A stretch of DNA of 52,946 bases, taken from positions 1 to 52,946 of the forward strand of contig CALUMJ010000011.1 of the NCBI GenBank assembly GCA_944321715.1, given 5' to 3'. Below, piece by piece: positions 43,955-52,871 of the stretch. Position 1 is the first letter of the stretch; every line of letters starts with the position of its first letter. A program made the position numbers and the translations under genes. The stretch is from an uncultured Muribaculaceae bacterium (lineage in GTDB: Bacteria > Bacteroidota > Bacteroidia > Bacteroidales > Muribaculaceae). The notes beneath the pieces are model-generated. The model had not been told where the DNA came from, searched no databases, and saw only the letters and a program-made list of their open reading frames with translations.

Positions 43955-45135
43955 GTTTGATTCACGAATACATATCTTCGATAAAGGCAATTGTTGTAAT
44001 ATTGTTGCCAGTTGCCGCAAGTGTGGTATTAGCCTCGTGCGAGCGTGACGAAGTGCTGATTGACATTGAACAGACACAAGTTACAGAACCTGTGTTTACC
44101 GATGTTTATGGCTTCTACTTGCTAAACGAAGGGAACATGGGTAGCAACAAGGCAAGCCTTGACTACTTCGATGCAATCGAGGGCGTTTACTATCGCAATA
44201 TATATGCCGAGCGCAATCCTACAGTTGTAATGGAGCTTGGCGATGTGGGTAACGATTTGCAAATTTATGGCAACAAGATGTATGCAGTCGTTAATTGTTC
44301 GCATAAGATGGAAGTGCTAACTCCCGACAGTGCCAAGCGCATTGCACAGGTAGATATACCCAACTGTCGTTATGTGAAAGGACATGGAGGATATGTGTAT
44401 GTGAGCAGTTATGTGGGGCCAGCACAAATAGACCCTACAGCACCGTTGGGCGCAGTGTTCAAGGTCGATACGTTGTCGTTGTCGGTGGTCGATACGGTCG
44501 AGGTAGGTTACCAACCCGAGGAAATGGCTGTTGTCGGAGAACGGTTGTATGTGGCTAATTCTGGAGGTTACCACTTGCCAGACTATGACAATAGAATTTC
44601 GGTCATCGACTTGAATACGTTTGAAGTTATTGATGTGATAACCATCGAGCAAGCAGCCAATTTCCACCGCTTGGATTGTGACAGCCAAGGTCGGTTATGG
44701 CTTGGTTCACGCGGTGATTACTACGGCAATTTGTCGAACTTGTATGTAATCGACCCTCAGCGGAAAGAAGTGTTGAAAACGATGGACGTTCCAGTTTCGG
44801 ATATGTGGGCTGATGGTGATACTCTTTATGTCGTGAGCAGCGAATGGAGTTATATCACAGGAAGCAACGATATATCATACGCTAAAGTTGATATGGATGC
44901 GATGGAAGTCATTGACCATAATATTATAAAGGATGGAACCGATGAGGAAATAAAATTGCCATACGGAATTGCCGTTGACCCAGTTTCAAAAGATTTTTAT
45001 GTGTGCGATGCCAAGTCGTATGTTGTTTCGGGTACACTGTATTGTTTTGACAAGTATGGCAACTTGAAATGGAAGCAAACGGCTGGGCAAGTTCCAGCGC
45101 ATTTTGCTTTTCGAGGACGTGTCGAATATGAGTAA
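43951..45135 (+). CDS. BtuG-like beta-propeller lipoprotein
   Basis: 394 residues. A lipoprotein signal (about 1-30) has lipobox LASC with Cys30. The mature part is a YncE-like beta-propeller (DUF5074-type): GFYLLNEGNMGSNKASLDYFD, then repeated strand pairs (NDLQIYGNKMYAVVNCSHK; YVKGHGGYVYVSSY; ADGDTLYVVSSE). BtuG of Bacteroides thetaiotaomicron is a surface beta-propeller that binds B12 very tightly, and works with BtuB. The ATG of this gene overlaps btuB (ATGA). Riboswitch control and position support the role; it is inferred. Confidence 0.85.
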   Translation: MSLIHEYISSIKAIVVILLPVAASVVLASCERDEVLIDIEQTQVTEPVFTDVYGFYLLNEGNMGSNKASLDYFDAIEGVYYRNIYAERNPTVVMELGDVGNDLQIYGNKMYAVVNCSHKMEVLTPDSAKRIAQVDIPNCRYVKGHGGYVYVSSYVGPAQIDPTAPLGAVFKVDTLSLSVVDTVEVGYQPEEMAVVGERLYVANSGGYHLPDYDNRISVIDLNTFEVIDVITIEQAANFHRLDCDSQGRLWLGSRGDYYGNLSNLYVIDPQRKEVLKTMDVPVSDMWADGDTLYVVSSEWSYITGSNDISYAKVDMDAMEVIDHNIIKDGTDEEIKLPYGIAVDPVSKDFYVCDAKSYVVSGTLYCFDKYGNLKWKQTAGQVPAHFAFRGRVEYE

Positions 45136-45179
45136 TGGACATGTCAATGAATGATAGATATATAACAAATAGAAAGGAC

Positions 45180-46376
45180 ATGAATAGAACTTATTTATCA
45201 TTAGCGGCCATTGCAATGGTACACATTGCAGCCAATGCTGCAAGCCCTGTGCATAACAAGGTGCTTGAATATGTTCCTGCACCAGGACAATTCGTGAATA
45301 CATTGCCAGAATGGGAAGAAGGTGATGATGCCAAGGCGATGGCAGAAAAGGCCTATCAATACATGGTTCCCGACGGAAGCATGGTTTCGCTTGGAGTGTA
45401 TGGCGGTTATGTGGTAGTGGGATTTGACCATACGATAGTAAATGTTGACGGGGTGCGTGATATTTATATTGAAGGGAATGCCACATCGGGAGGCAGCGAA
45501 CCCGGAGTGGTGCTTGTTGCATACGATATTAATGGTAATGGCAATCCCGATGACAATGAGTGGTTTGAAATCAAGGGCAGTGAATATGTAAACTCTTTGA
45601 TGGGCTATGTTTGCACTTATTATCGCCCCGATGCCCCTGATGCTGATATACGCTGGACTGATAACTATGGAAATGAGGGACATGTTTACAAGAACCAGTT
45701 TCATGTACAAAGTTATTGGCCTCAGTGGTTGTCGGATTGTGAAACCCTCGAATTTCGTGGTAGCAGATTGCCTGATAATGGAGTTGACGAGAGTGGCAAT
45801 GGTACGTATTATGTGTTGAGCCAGTTTGATTATGGTTATGCCGACAATGCTCCCAATCTCGATAATGGCAATTGGAACGCAAACGCAAAAATCGACATAG
45901 ACTGGGCCATTGACGTTGATGGCAATGCGGTGAAAATGCCGGGTGTCAATTTTGTGAAAATATACACTGGGGTAAACCAGGACAATGGTTGGCTTGGTGA
46001 AAATAGCACAGAAGTGTGCCGTGTGATAGATGCACATGTCACAAACGAAGGCAGCAACCCTGTGCTTGATGAAAATGTTACTATCGACCAGTCGGTACTT
46101 GATGCGTTTCTCGACAGATATGCCAATGGTAACACGTCGTCGGTGGCGATTGTCGCAAACAACGATGATATGCGCATATATTTTGATGCTTCTACTGGTT
46201 GTGTTAATTTCAATGCACCTAATAGTGGACTGGCACAGGTGTATAACCAAGGTGGCGTATTGCTTCATGAGGCAGCATTTGCCACAGGTAGCAATTCAAT
46301 AGACCTTAGCGGTTTCCCTGCTGGTTTATACATGGTGTGCGTAGATGGCAAGACGATAAAAATCCTGAAACGATAA
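45180..46376 (+). CDS. Exported surface protein of the cobalamin operon, with C-terminal sorting-like domain
   Basis: 398 residues from the ATG at 45180 (MNRTYLSLAAIAMVHIAANA, a signal peptide); the ATG at 45135 adds an unlikely charged prefix. A compact domain follows (VLEYVPAPGQFVNTLP; GVYGGYVVVGFDHTI; DPDDNEWFEIKGSEY-type segment; DNYGNEGHVYKNQFHVQSYW), seen in proteins I recall from btuB loci in Bacteroidales. The last 75 residues (VYNQGGVLLHEAAF; IDLSGFPAGLYMVCV; KTIKILKR) resemble a type IX secretion or cell-surface sorting tail. A strong terminator follows. Probable surface cobalamin-related role; function not proven. Confidence 0.75.
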   Translation: MNRTYLSLAAIAMVHIAANAASPVHNKVLEYVPAPGQFVNTLPEWEEGDDAKAMAEKAYQYMVPDGSMVSLGVYGGYVVVGFDHTIVNVDGVRDIYIEGNATSGGSEPGVVLVAYDINGNGNPDDNEWFEIKGSEYVNSLMGYVCTYYRPDAPDADIRWTDNYGNEGHVYKNQFHVQSYWPQWLSDCETLEFRGSRLPDNGVDESGNGTYYVLSQFDYGYADNAPNLDNGNWNANAKIDIDWAIDVDGNAVKMPGVNFVKIYTGVNQDNGWLGENSTEVCRVIDAHVTNEGSNPVLDENVTIDQSVLDAFLDRYANGNTSSVAIVANNDDMRIYFDASTGCVNFNAPNSGLAQVYNQGGVLLHEAAFATGSNSIDLSGFPAGLYMVCVDGKTIKILKR

Positions 46377-46538
46377 CACTGTGGATGTGTGGCATCGTTC
46401 AGGACTTATTGTGTGCTTTAAATGGTAAATTAATATAATAACGTTTTAAATTTAGTTAGTGTTTCTGTCATAAACAGATTTATTCTCGATTCTCAAATGT
46501 AGTGGTGCTGTTATGTGATTTAACACTCCATTGCGGAG

Positions 46539-46568
46539 GCCTCTCCTGTTGTAAGGAGGGGCTTTTTT
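46539..46568 (+). terminator. Intrinsic terminator of the cobalamin operon
   Basis: gcctctcct (46539-46547) pairs with aggaggggc (46554-46562) with one wobble pair, followed by six T (46563-46568). It touches the stop codon of the convergent hydrolase gene. Confidence 0.85.
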
Positions 46569-47328
46569 ATACTACTATGACTTGTCGGTCATGGGCGAAA
46601 TGTACTATTGGTGGTAGTAATTTGGCCGCTTCACGTTCAAGACCCATGTCGTGGCTCATGTGTATAAGGTAGGCTTGCGATGGTGCAATGCGGTCTATTG
46701 TATCAAGGGCTTGCGCAAGCGTCATGTGAGATAGATGCTCGTTGATGCGCAGGGCGTTTATTATCAATGTCGGTATTCCTTTAAGACGCTCAATTACATC
46801 GTCGCCGATATGTTTGGCATCAGTAATGTATGCGACTCGGTCGTTTATAAGAAATCCAGATATGAGCAACTTGTAATGCCATATATCCAACGGTTCGATG
46901 CGAGTATCTCCAATGTGGAATGGCTCGTTATCTATTGGATGCATGTCGAATGATGGCACTCCAGGGTAGGGATGTTGTGTGAAGCAGTACGGTAGCCGTG
47001 TACGTATGTCGTCCAATACGTCCTGCCGTGCGTATATAGGGAATTTGCCATGTGCACAGAACGGGCGCAGGTCGTCGATGCCGCCGACGTGGTCGTAATG
47101 GCTGTGCGTCACAAGCAATGCGCATGGATTGCGGAAACGGGCTTGTAGTATTTGTTGGCGGAAGTCGGGGCCACAGTCGATGAGTATTTCTTTCCCGTCG
47201 TCGGCATGCACGACTGCCGAGGTGCGCAGTCGTTTGTCGTGCGGGTCGGTAGAAGTGCACACTTTGCAATTACACCCGATTTGAGGAATGCCTGTGGATG
47301 TGCCTGTTCCTAAAAACTCTATTTCCAT
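46567..47328 (-). CDS. MBL-fold metallohydrolase (PhnP-like)
   Basis: 253 residues. It starts MEIEFLGTGTSTGIPQIGC with an NCKVC cluster near the N-terminus that can bind structural Zn in PhnP-type proteins. The catalytic metal motif HSHYDHVGGIDDL is intact, with later ligands in ITDAKH, NEHLSHM and IHMSHD regions. Related enzymes are phosphodiesterases or lipoyl-octanoyl-like hydrolases. It is the last gene of a minus operon after murB (5 nt). Confidence 0.9.
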   Translation of the reverse strand: MEIEFLGTGTSTGIPQIGCNCKVCTSTDPHDKRLRTSAVVHADDGKEILIDCGPDFRQQILQARFRNPCALLVTHSHYDHVGGIDDLRPFCAHGKFPIYARQDVLDDIRTRLPYCFTQHPYPGVPSFDMHPIDNEPFHIGDTRIEPLDIWHYKLLISGFLINDRVAYITDAKHIGDDVIERLKGIPTLIINALRINEHLSHMTLAQALDTIDRIAPSQAYLIHMSHDMGLEREAAKLLPPIVHFAHDRQVIVV

Positions 47329-47333
47329 GTCGG

Positions 47334-48341
47334 TTATATTATATTGGCCTCGGGGTGTAGCTCGATGCCGAATTTGTCATTTACTGTTTGGGTTATATGT
47401 TTGCAGAGCGACACTACATCGTCGGGTGTGGCATTGCCATTGTTTGCAATGACGAGGCATTGCTTTTCGTAAACGTATGCGCCACCTATGCTATGTCCTT
47501 TCAGACCTGCATTTTCTATGAGCCACCCAGCGGGAACTTTAACCATGTTGTCGTCGATGGGGTAGTGTGGAATTGCAGGATATGTTGCCACCAACTTGCC
47601 GAATTGCTGAGTGGAGATTACAGGATTTTTGAAAAAACTGCCCACGCTGCCTATTTCACGAGGGTCGGGGAGCTTGCTGTTGCGCACGGACAAAATGGTT
47701 TCCCTCACGTCACTCATTGATAAGGCGGGCTTTTCGGCAAGTGCTTTGAGCGGGCCGTAGGTGAGGGTGAATTGCGGCTTTAACGACAGTGTATATTCTA
47801 CCGAAGTTACGATGTAGCGTTGTGAGTGCTGGTGCTTGAAAATGCTATCACGGTAGGCATATTGACATTCATCATGCATGAAGTGGCACGCCTCCATTGT
47901 GACGGTGTCGATGCAGTTCACGCGGCTGATTATGTCGCACACTTCGGCTCCATAGCTCCCGATGTTCTGCACTGCGCTTGCTCCCACCTCTCCGGGTATG
48001 CCCGACAAGTTTTCGGCACCATAATAACCATGCTCGATGCAGTGTTTTACAAAATCATCCCAAGCTACCCCGGCACCGACCTCTAATCTTACCGTTTGGG
48101 TGCTGGCGGCGATTTTTGAAATATAGCGTATGCGTGAGTGTAGGAGCATTCCGTCATAGTCACGAGTAAACACAAGGTTGCTGCCGCCGCCGATGTGCAT
48201 AGAGCGGTTTAGCCCATACTGCGGAGAGAGGAGCAGTTCAATCAACTCTTCTTCAGTGGCGTATTCGGCAAAGTATTTGCACCTCACATCGAGGTGCATG
48301 GTGGTAATATCTTTTAATGGGTAGTTTTCGAGAATTTCCAT
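47334..48341 (-). CDS. murB: UDP-N-acetylmuramate dehydrogenase
   Basis: 335 residues, type I (E. coli-like). It reduces UDP-GlcNAc-enolpyruvate to UDP-MurNAc for peptidoglycan. FAD-binding IGGGSNLVF, GAENLSGIPGEVGASAVQNIGSYGAEV and the catalytic Ser region GSVGSFFKNPVIS are visible; the C-terminal Glu region is near ENAGLKGHSIGGAYV. It lies 8 nt downstream of the lipoprotein gene and 5 nt upstream of the PhnP-like gene in one operon. Confidence 0.96.
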   Translation of the reverse strand: MEILENYPLKDITTMHLDVRCKYFAEYATEEELIELLLSPQYGLNRSMHIGGGSNLVFTRDYDGMLLHSRIRYISKIAASTQTVRLEVGAGVAWDDFVKHCIEHGYYGAENLSGIPGEVGASAVQNIGSYGAEVCDIISRVNCIDTVTMEACHFMHDECQYAYRDSIFKHQHSQRYIVTSVEYTLSLKPQFTLTYGPLKALAEKPALSMSDVRETILSVRNSKLPDPREIGSVGSFFKNPVISTQQFGKLVATYPAIPHYPIDDNMVKVPAGWLIENAGLKGHSIGGAYVYEKQCLVIANNGNATPDDVVSLCKHITQTVNDKFGIELHPEANII

Positions 48342-48349
48342 TAGTCTGT

Positions 48350-49282
48350 TTATCTTCGGAATGAGGTTAATAATCCTTCTTCATCAAAAATCAAGTATGT
48401 GCCATTGGTGTAATACCAATATTCGCGTATGCCATTGTAGGTGGGTACGCGCTCAAGGTTGTTAGGTGCGCCAATTGACAGGCGGCATTCTTCCTTGGTC
48501 ATGTAAGAGGCTACTTGCCCATTGATTATGCGCTGCCAGTTTTCATCGCTGATTGTTGGGTATCGTTCACGTAAGTCGCTGGTCGAGAACAAATCGTCGA
48601 AGCTGCGGTGCAGGTAATTGTCGCGATATGACATGAACACGTAGGCCGTCCGTCCATTGTCGTTGAACTGTACCAAGAAAGGGAACACTTTGTCGCCGGG
48701 TAGCACATCGGTGATGGAAATGTTGACATATTTGCGTCCGCTCACCATGTTGCCGTCGGCATCATACCATATAGGCGTTTTTATGTATAGCGACATTCCT
48801 GTCAATAGCTTGCGCAACTGTTCCACTTCGTCGAGGTCAACGAGGAACGGCACTTCAAATCGGTTGGCATTTGTTCCAGCGAGGTCGTCCATGGTGCGGT
48901 TGGTGTTGTATTGCAGCATCAGTTCTCCGTCTTTGAAATACAAGTTCACCACTTGCCGGCCGTCGATTGACAGGCTTTTGGTATAGCCGTCGTAGGCAAT
49001 TATTTTGTTTTGCAGGTTGAGCGTGTCAATCGAGAATTGTTGCGATGGCGAGAATATGTACTTTATGTTGTTGTCGGTGACGAAAAAACGCTTTCCCATC
49101 TTCCAGTTGGGAAATGTATCGATGGCAATTTCGATTGATTGCCCCGAATTGTCGTAATCGTTGGCGTATGCACGTTCCACGTCTTTCTGTGTGATGGCTT
49201 TAGTGCTTTCCACTCCAGTGAAACAGCTTTGGAGCGAAATCATGGCCCACAGGCTTGCAACTACATATAATACTTTTCTCAT
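48350..49282 (-). CDS. Lipoprotein with BamE-like C-terminal tail
   Basis: 310 residues from the ATG at 49282 (MRKVLYVVASLWAMISLQSC); the upstream ATG at 49324 lies above a -7 element (49312-49319) that would exclude it. A lipoprotein signal ends at LQSC. The middle is unassigned. The C-terminal 60 residues (MTKEECRLSIGAPNNLERVPTYNG...REYWYYTNGTYLIFDEEG) resemble the SmpA/BamE-like fold that senses outer-membrane assembly. First gene of the murB operon; it may link cell-wall and outer-membrane assembly. Inferred. Confidence 0.78.
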   Translation of the reverse strand: MRKVLYVVASLWAMISLQSCFTGVESTKAITQKDVERAYANDYDNSGQSIEIAIDTFPNWKMGKRFFVTDNNIKYIFSPSQQFSIDTLNLQNKIIAYDGYTKSLSIDGRQVVNLYFKDGELMLQYNTNRTMDDLAGTNANRFEVPFLVDLDEVEQLRKLLTGMSLYIKTPIWYDADGNMVSGRKYVNISITDVLPGDKVFPFLVQFNDNGRTAYVFMSYRDNYLHRSFDDLFSTSDLRERYPTISDENWQRIINGQVASYMTKEECRLSIGAPNNLERVPTYNGIREYWYYTNGTYLIFDEEGLLTSFRR

Positions 49283-49311
49283 TTCGTCTTTAAGAAGCAT
49301 TTCAATTGCTA

Positions 49312-49319
49312 CAAAATTA
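49312..49319 (-). promoter_or_regulatory. -7 element of the lipoprotein-murB-PhnP-like operon
   Basis: Minus-strand TAATTTTG matches TAnnTTTG, about 30 nt before the ATG at 49282. No clear -33 element. Confidence 0.5.
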
Positions 49320-49562
49320 CACAATATCCACGAAAAAAATCAGCCAATATGCCGTAAAAAAGCAAAAGGCATTCCAGCCAGAATAAAAAATCAAGAGTAT
49401 TTGTTTTTTTCGCCCACCTTGCATTGTCTTTGTAGGCGGCGTTATTGCCGGTGTCGTCGGAGGATATTTTTCATTTGTGTTTTATCTTGTGAAATTAATG
49501 ATACCTTGAGTGTTTTGCAGTTCTTAAATAATTTTAATTGAGGAGAAAAAGGGCGTATAATT
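49320..49562. other. Intergenic stretch with a hydrophobic open frame lacking a start codon
   Basis: This gap separates the divergent lipoprotein and rprX genes. A plus-strand open frame at 49387-49509 reads as a transmembrane-like stretch (VGGVIAGVVGGYFSFVFY then LVKLMIP and a stop) but has no usual start codon and no known match. No other gene, repeat or RNA was recognised. Confidence 0.35.
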
Positions 49563-49592
49563 TTTGTGGTTCACATTTATTTGTTAATTTTG
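49563..49592 (+). promoter_or_regulatory. Promoter of the rprX-rprY operon
   Basis: TTTG (49563-49566) and TAATTTTG (49585-49592) are 18 nt apart, close to the Bacteroidetes spacing. The transcript should start near 49600, 50 nt before the rprX ATG. Confidence 0.7.
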
Positions 49593-49648
49593 TGCCGTAG
49601 TGTTAATTGAAAAATGTGGCACTACATTAGTATAAAAGGAACGGAAAG

Positions 49649-51154
49649 ATGAAAAAATCAACTATATGGCTACTGACCATCGTGATGGCATGCACGTTCA
49701 TGGGATTGCTATATGTGCAAATCATGTATATGGAAAACATGATAAAGATGCGCAATGAGCAATTTTCGGAGGTCGTAAAGCGCAGCTTGTATGGCGTGTC
49801 AAACACGCTGGAGCAGGATGAAACCAAGCGTTATTTGGAAGATGACTTGGAACGACTGTCGGATTTTTACACCAATTTCAGGCAAGGACAGTCGAAAAGT
49901 TTCGAATATTCGCTTAAGTCGCCCGACGGCTCGTCGGGCTACCGCATCAAAGGGACATTAAATGCGATAAACCAAGAGGGAGGAGACAACATAAAGGACC
50001 TCAGCGACAGCTATAGCAACATGCAGCGTGTGCTTAAAGGTCAATACTTGTACCAGCAAGGCATCTTGAACGAAGTGATACTGAACATGTTGGCGCAATC
50101 GTCAAACCGACCAATCGAGGAGCGCGCCGACTCGGCAGTTGTGAGGAAATACTTGGCCGTGGAGCTTGAAAGCAACGGGCTTGACTTGCCATTTGATTTT
50201 GCCATTGTCAATCGCTCTGGCAACATTGTTTACAAGTCGGCAGGGTACGACCCCGACAAAAACGGCAATGTGTACTCGCAGGCAGTTTTCCCTAATGACC
50301 CTGCCAACAAGATTAACTACCTGAAGGTGACTTTCCCCGCCAAGAATGACTATATATTCTCATCGATAAAATTCTTGATACCTTCGTTTGCGTTCTCGTT
50401 CATACTGCTTGCGGTGTTCCTGTACACTATTATATTGGCATTCAGGCAGAAGAAACTCACTGAGATGAAAAACGACTTCATCAACAATATGACGCATGAG
50501 TTCAAGACACCAATATCGACAATATCGCTTGCGGCGCAGATGCTGAACGACGACAGCGTGCGCAAGAGCAGCATGATGATGCAGCACATATCGACGGTAA
50601 TCAACGACGAAACTAAACGGTTGCGCTTCCAGGTGGAGAAAGTGTTGCAGATGTCGATGTTTGACCGTCAGAAGGCGACACTAAAGTTGCAAGAGATTGA
50701 TGCAAACGCCACTATTGCCAACATCGTGAACACTTATAAAATTAAAGTGGAGAAATATGGTGGCAAAATCACGTCGGACCTTGGGGCCGAAGATGCAATA
50801 GTGAATGTCGATGAGATGCACTTCACCAATGTGGTGTTCAATCTCCTTGACAATGCACTCAAGTATCGGCGCGAGGATGTAGCACTTGAATTGGGTGTGA
50901 CTACGCGCGATGTGGGCGACCATATCGAGATTGTAATCTCGGACAATGGCATAGGCATAAAGAAAGAAGACCAAAAAAAGATATTTGAAAAATTCTACCG
51001 CGTATCGACAGGTAACCGCCACGATGTAAAAGGTTTCGGCCTTGGACTTGCCTATGTGCACAAGATGGTGACGGAGTTTAAGGGCAACATCAGCGTGGAG
51101 AGCGAGCTTGGAGTCGGTTCTCGGTTTATTATAACATTACCATTACTAAAATAA
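49649..51154 (+). CDS. rprX: Sensor histidine kinase, RprX-like
   Basis: 501 residues. First membrane helix about 7-24, a periplasmic sensing region, second helix about 243-265 (IPSFAFSFILLAVFLYTIILA). The kinase core has the H-box NNMTHEFKTPISTIS with phosphorylated His283, N-box VFNLLDNALKYR, G1 ISDNGIGIKKED and G2 FGLGLAYVHKM. It phosphorylates the regulator encoded 11 nt downstream (from the preferred start). Identity with RprX rests on recalled sequence similarity; the signal is unknown. Confidence 0.88.
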   Translation: MKKSTIWLLTIVMACTFMGLLYVQIMYMENMIKMRNEQFSEVVKRSLYGVSNTLEQDETKRYLEDDLERLSDFYTNFRQGQSKSFEYSLKSPDGSSGYRIKGTLNAINQEGGDNIKDLSDSYSNMQRVLKGQYLYQQGILNEVILNMLAQSSNRPIEERADSAVVRKYLAVELESNGLDLPFDFAIVNRSGNIVYKSAGYDPDKNGNVYSQAVFPNDPANKINYLKVTFPAKNDYIFSSIKFLIPSFAFSFILLAVFLYTIILAFRQKKLTEMKNDFINNMTHEFKTPISTISLAAQMLNDDSVRKSSMMMQHISTVINDETKRLRFQVEKVLQMSMFDRQKATLKLQEIDANATIANIVNTYKIKVEKYGGKITSDLGAEDAIVNVDEMHFTNVVFNLLDNALKYRREDVALELGVTTRDVGDHIEIVISDNGIGIKKEDQKKIFEKFYRVSTGNRHDVKGFGLGLAYVHKMVTEFKGNISVESELGVGSRFIITLPLLK

Positions 51155-51165
51155 AATATATGATT

Positions 51166-51876
51166 ATGGAAGAAAGATTGCGTATCCTGCTGTGCGAGGA
51201 TGATGAAAACCTCGGCATGCTTTTGAGAGAATATCTACAAGCAAAAGGGTTCAATGCCGACCTTTATGCCGATGGCGAGAGTGGCTACAAGGCTTTCCTG
51301 AAAGGAAAATATGACTTGTGCGTGCTTGATGTGATGATGCCCAAGAAGGATGGTTTTGCTTTGGCACAAGAAATCCGCACAGTCAATAGCGAGGTACCTA
51401 TTATTTTCTTGACCGCAAAGTCGCTCAAGGAAGATGTGTTTGAAGGGTTTAAGATTGGTGCCGACGATTATATTACCAAGCCGTTCAGCATGGAAGAATT
51501 AGTGTTCAGAATTGAAGCCATTTTGCGTCGTGTAAAAGGTAAGAAAGGTAAAGAAATAACGATGTACAAGATAGGCAAATTCACGTTCGACACTCAAAAG
51601 CAAGTGCTTATGGTGGACGACAAGGTTACAAAGTTGACTACTAAGGAGTCGGAACTGTTGAGCTTGTTGTGTGCACATGTCAATGAAATACTTGAGCGCA
51701 ATTTTGCGTTGAAGACGATATGGATTGACGACAACTATTTCAATGCCCGAAGCATGGACGTGTACATTACTAAGCTGCGTAAGCACCTCAAAGATGACCC
51801 GTCGATTGAGATTATCAATATTCACGGCAAGGGCTACAAACTCATTGCACCCGAAGTGGAAGCAAAGGCAAAATAA
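51166..51876 (+). CDS. rprY: Response regulator, OmpR family, RprY-like
   Basis: 236 residues from the ATG at 51166 (MEERLRILLCEDD); the ATG at 51160 is possible. A receiver domain has the acidic pocket CEDDENLG, phosphoacceptor Asp55 (VLDVMMPKKDG) and Lys in YITKPFS. The C-terminal winged helix has LTTKESELLSLLC and MDVYITKLRKHLKDDPSI, as in OmpR/PhoB regulators. It is paired with RprX. A strong intrinsic terminator follows. Confidence 0.93.
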   Translation: MEERLRILLCEDDENLGMLLREYLQAKGFNADLYADGESGYKAFLKGKYDLCVLDVMMPKKDGFALAQEIRTVNSEVPIIFLTAKSLKEDVFEGFKIGADDYITKPFSMEELVFRIEAILRRVKGKKGKEITMYKIGKFTFDTQKQVLMVDDKVTKLTTKESELLSLLCAHVNEILERNFALKTIWIDDNYFNARSMDVYITKLRKHLKDDPSIEIINIHGKGYKLIAPEVEAKAK

Positions 51877-51908
51877 AACTTCGGAAATATGTATCGACCG
51901 CAAAAAAG

Positions 51909-51941
51909 CAACATTGTTTTGACGACAATGTTGTTTTTTTT
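51909..51941 (+). terminator. Intrinsic terminator of rprX-rprY
   Basis: caacattgt (51909-51917) pairs perfectly with acaatgttg (51925-51933), followed by T (51934-51941). A textbook terminator. Confidence 0.92.
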
Positions 51942-51953
51942 ATCTATCGTTAT

Positions 51954-51961
51954 TACTTTTG
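51954..51961 (+). promoter_or_regulatory. -7 element of the acyltransferase gene
   Basis: TACTTTTG matches TAnnTTTG and sits 52 nt before the ATG at 52014. A possible -33 (GTTG at 51930-51933) lies 20 nt upstream, partly within the preceding terminator stem. Confidence 0.55.
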
Positions 51962-52013
51962 CATTAGCACAAGGGATGCGAGGTTGTGCAGTCGGACGAA
52001 AAATCGAGATATT

Positions 52014-52739
52014 ATGAAATATGTTTTAAGACTTTACCAATGGGTGATTGCATGTCCCATTTTATTGGTTCTTACAATACTTACAGCATTGATTACCATG
52101 TTCTTCAGCCTTCTGGGCATGGGGAAATGGGCGGGTTACTATCCTCCAAAGTGGTGGTCGAAGTGCTGGTGCTGGCTGATGTTTGTAAGGGTAGAAGTGC
52201 GTAACCGTCATCTTATCGACAAGCGTACTTCGTATGTTTTCGTAGCAAATCACCAAGGTGCATACGACATATTCTCAATATACGGTTATCTTGGGCATAA
52301 TTTTCGGTGGATGATGAAGAAAAGTTTGGAAAATGTGCCTTTTGTCGGGCTCGCATGCAAGAGCAGCGGGCATATAATGGTTGACCGCTCGTCGCCATCG
52401 GCTATAAAAGCTACGATGGACGAGGCAAAAGAAAAATTGCGCGATGGCATGTCGCTTGTGGTTTTCCCCGAAGGGAACAGGTCGTGGAATGGGCACATGA
52501 AAGAGTTTAAACGCGGCGCATTCAAGCTTGCGCTTGATTTTAACTTGCCGGTGGTACCAATAACTATTGACGGTTCGTTTAAAGTATTGCCACGTACTAC
52601 ATATAATATAACTCCCGGCAAAATAATACTGACAATTCACGAGCCGATAATGCCTTCGGCCGAAGGACATGACCTTGACAAAGTGCTTGCCGAAAGTTAT
52701 GAGAAGATACAATCGGCATTGCCGCAGGCTAATAGATGA
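52014..52739 (+). CDS. plsC: 1-acyl-sn-glycerol-3-phosphate acyltransferase, PlsC-like
   Basis: 241 residues from the ATG at 52014 (MKYVLRLYQWVIACPILLVL), an N-terminal membrane anchor. Catalytic motif I NHQGAYDIFS (HxxxxD) and motif III FPEGNRSW are intact, and a later VPITIDGSF block is typical. It adds the second acyl chain to lysophosphatidate. The TTG at 51984 is a less likely start. The gene is followed by tRNA-Gln and appears monocistronic. Confidence 0.9.
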   Translation: MKYVLRLYQWVIACPILLVLTILTALITMFFSLLGMGKWAGYYPPKWWSKCWCWLMFVRVEVRNRHLIDKRTSYVFVANHQGAYDIFSIYGYLGHNFRWMMKKSLENVPFVGLACKSSGHIMVDRSSPSAIKATMDEAKEKLRDGMSLVVFPEGNRSWNGHMKEFKRGAFKLALDFNLPVVPITIDGSFKVLPRTTYNITPGKIILTIHEPIMPSAEGHDLDKVLAESYEKIQSALPQANR

Positions 52740-52821
52740 AGCACAAGGCGATTTACAGTTAAACTGTGAGAACGAAAGTGTAATAAATGACGATGAACAG
52801 TGAATTTTTTTGATTAGAAGT

Positions 52822-52852
52822 ATTGCAATTTCAAGAAAAAGCAGTACCTTTG
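52822..52852 (+). promoter_or_regulatory. Promoter of tRNA-Gln
   Basis: ATTG (52822-52825) and TACCTTTG (52845-52852) are 19 nt apart. The start point should lie a few bases before the mature tRNA at 52872. Confidence 0.65.
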
Positions 52853-52871
52853 CATCGTCAAAAACGAAAAT

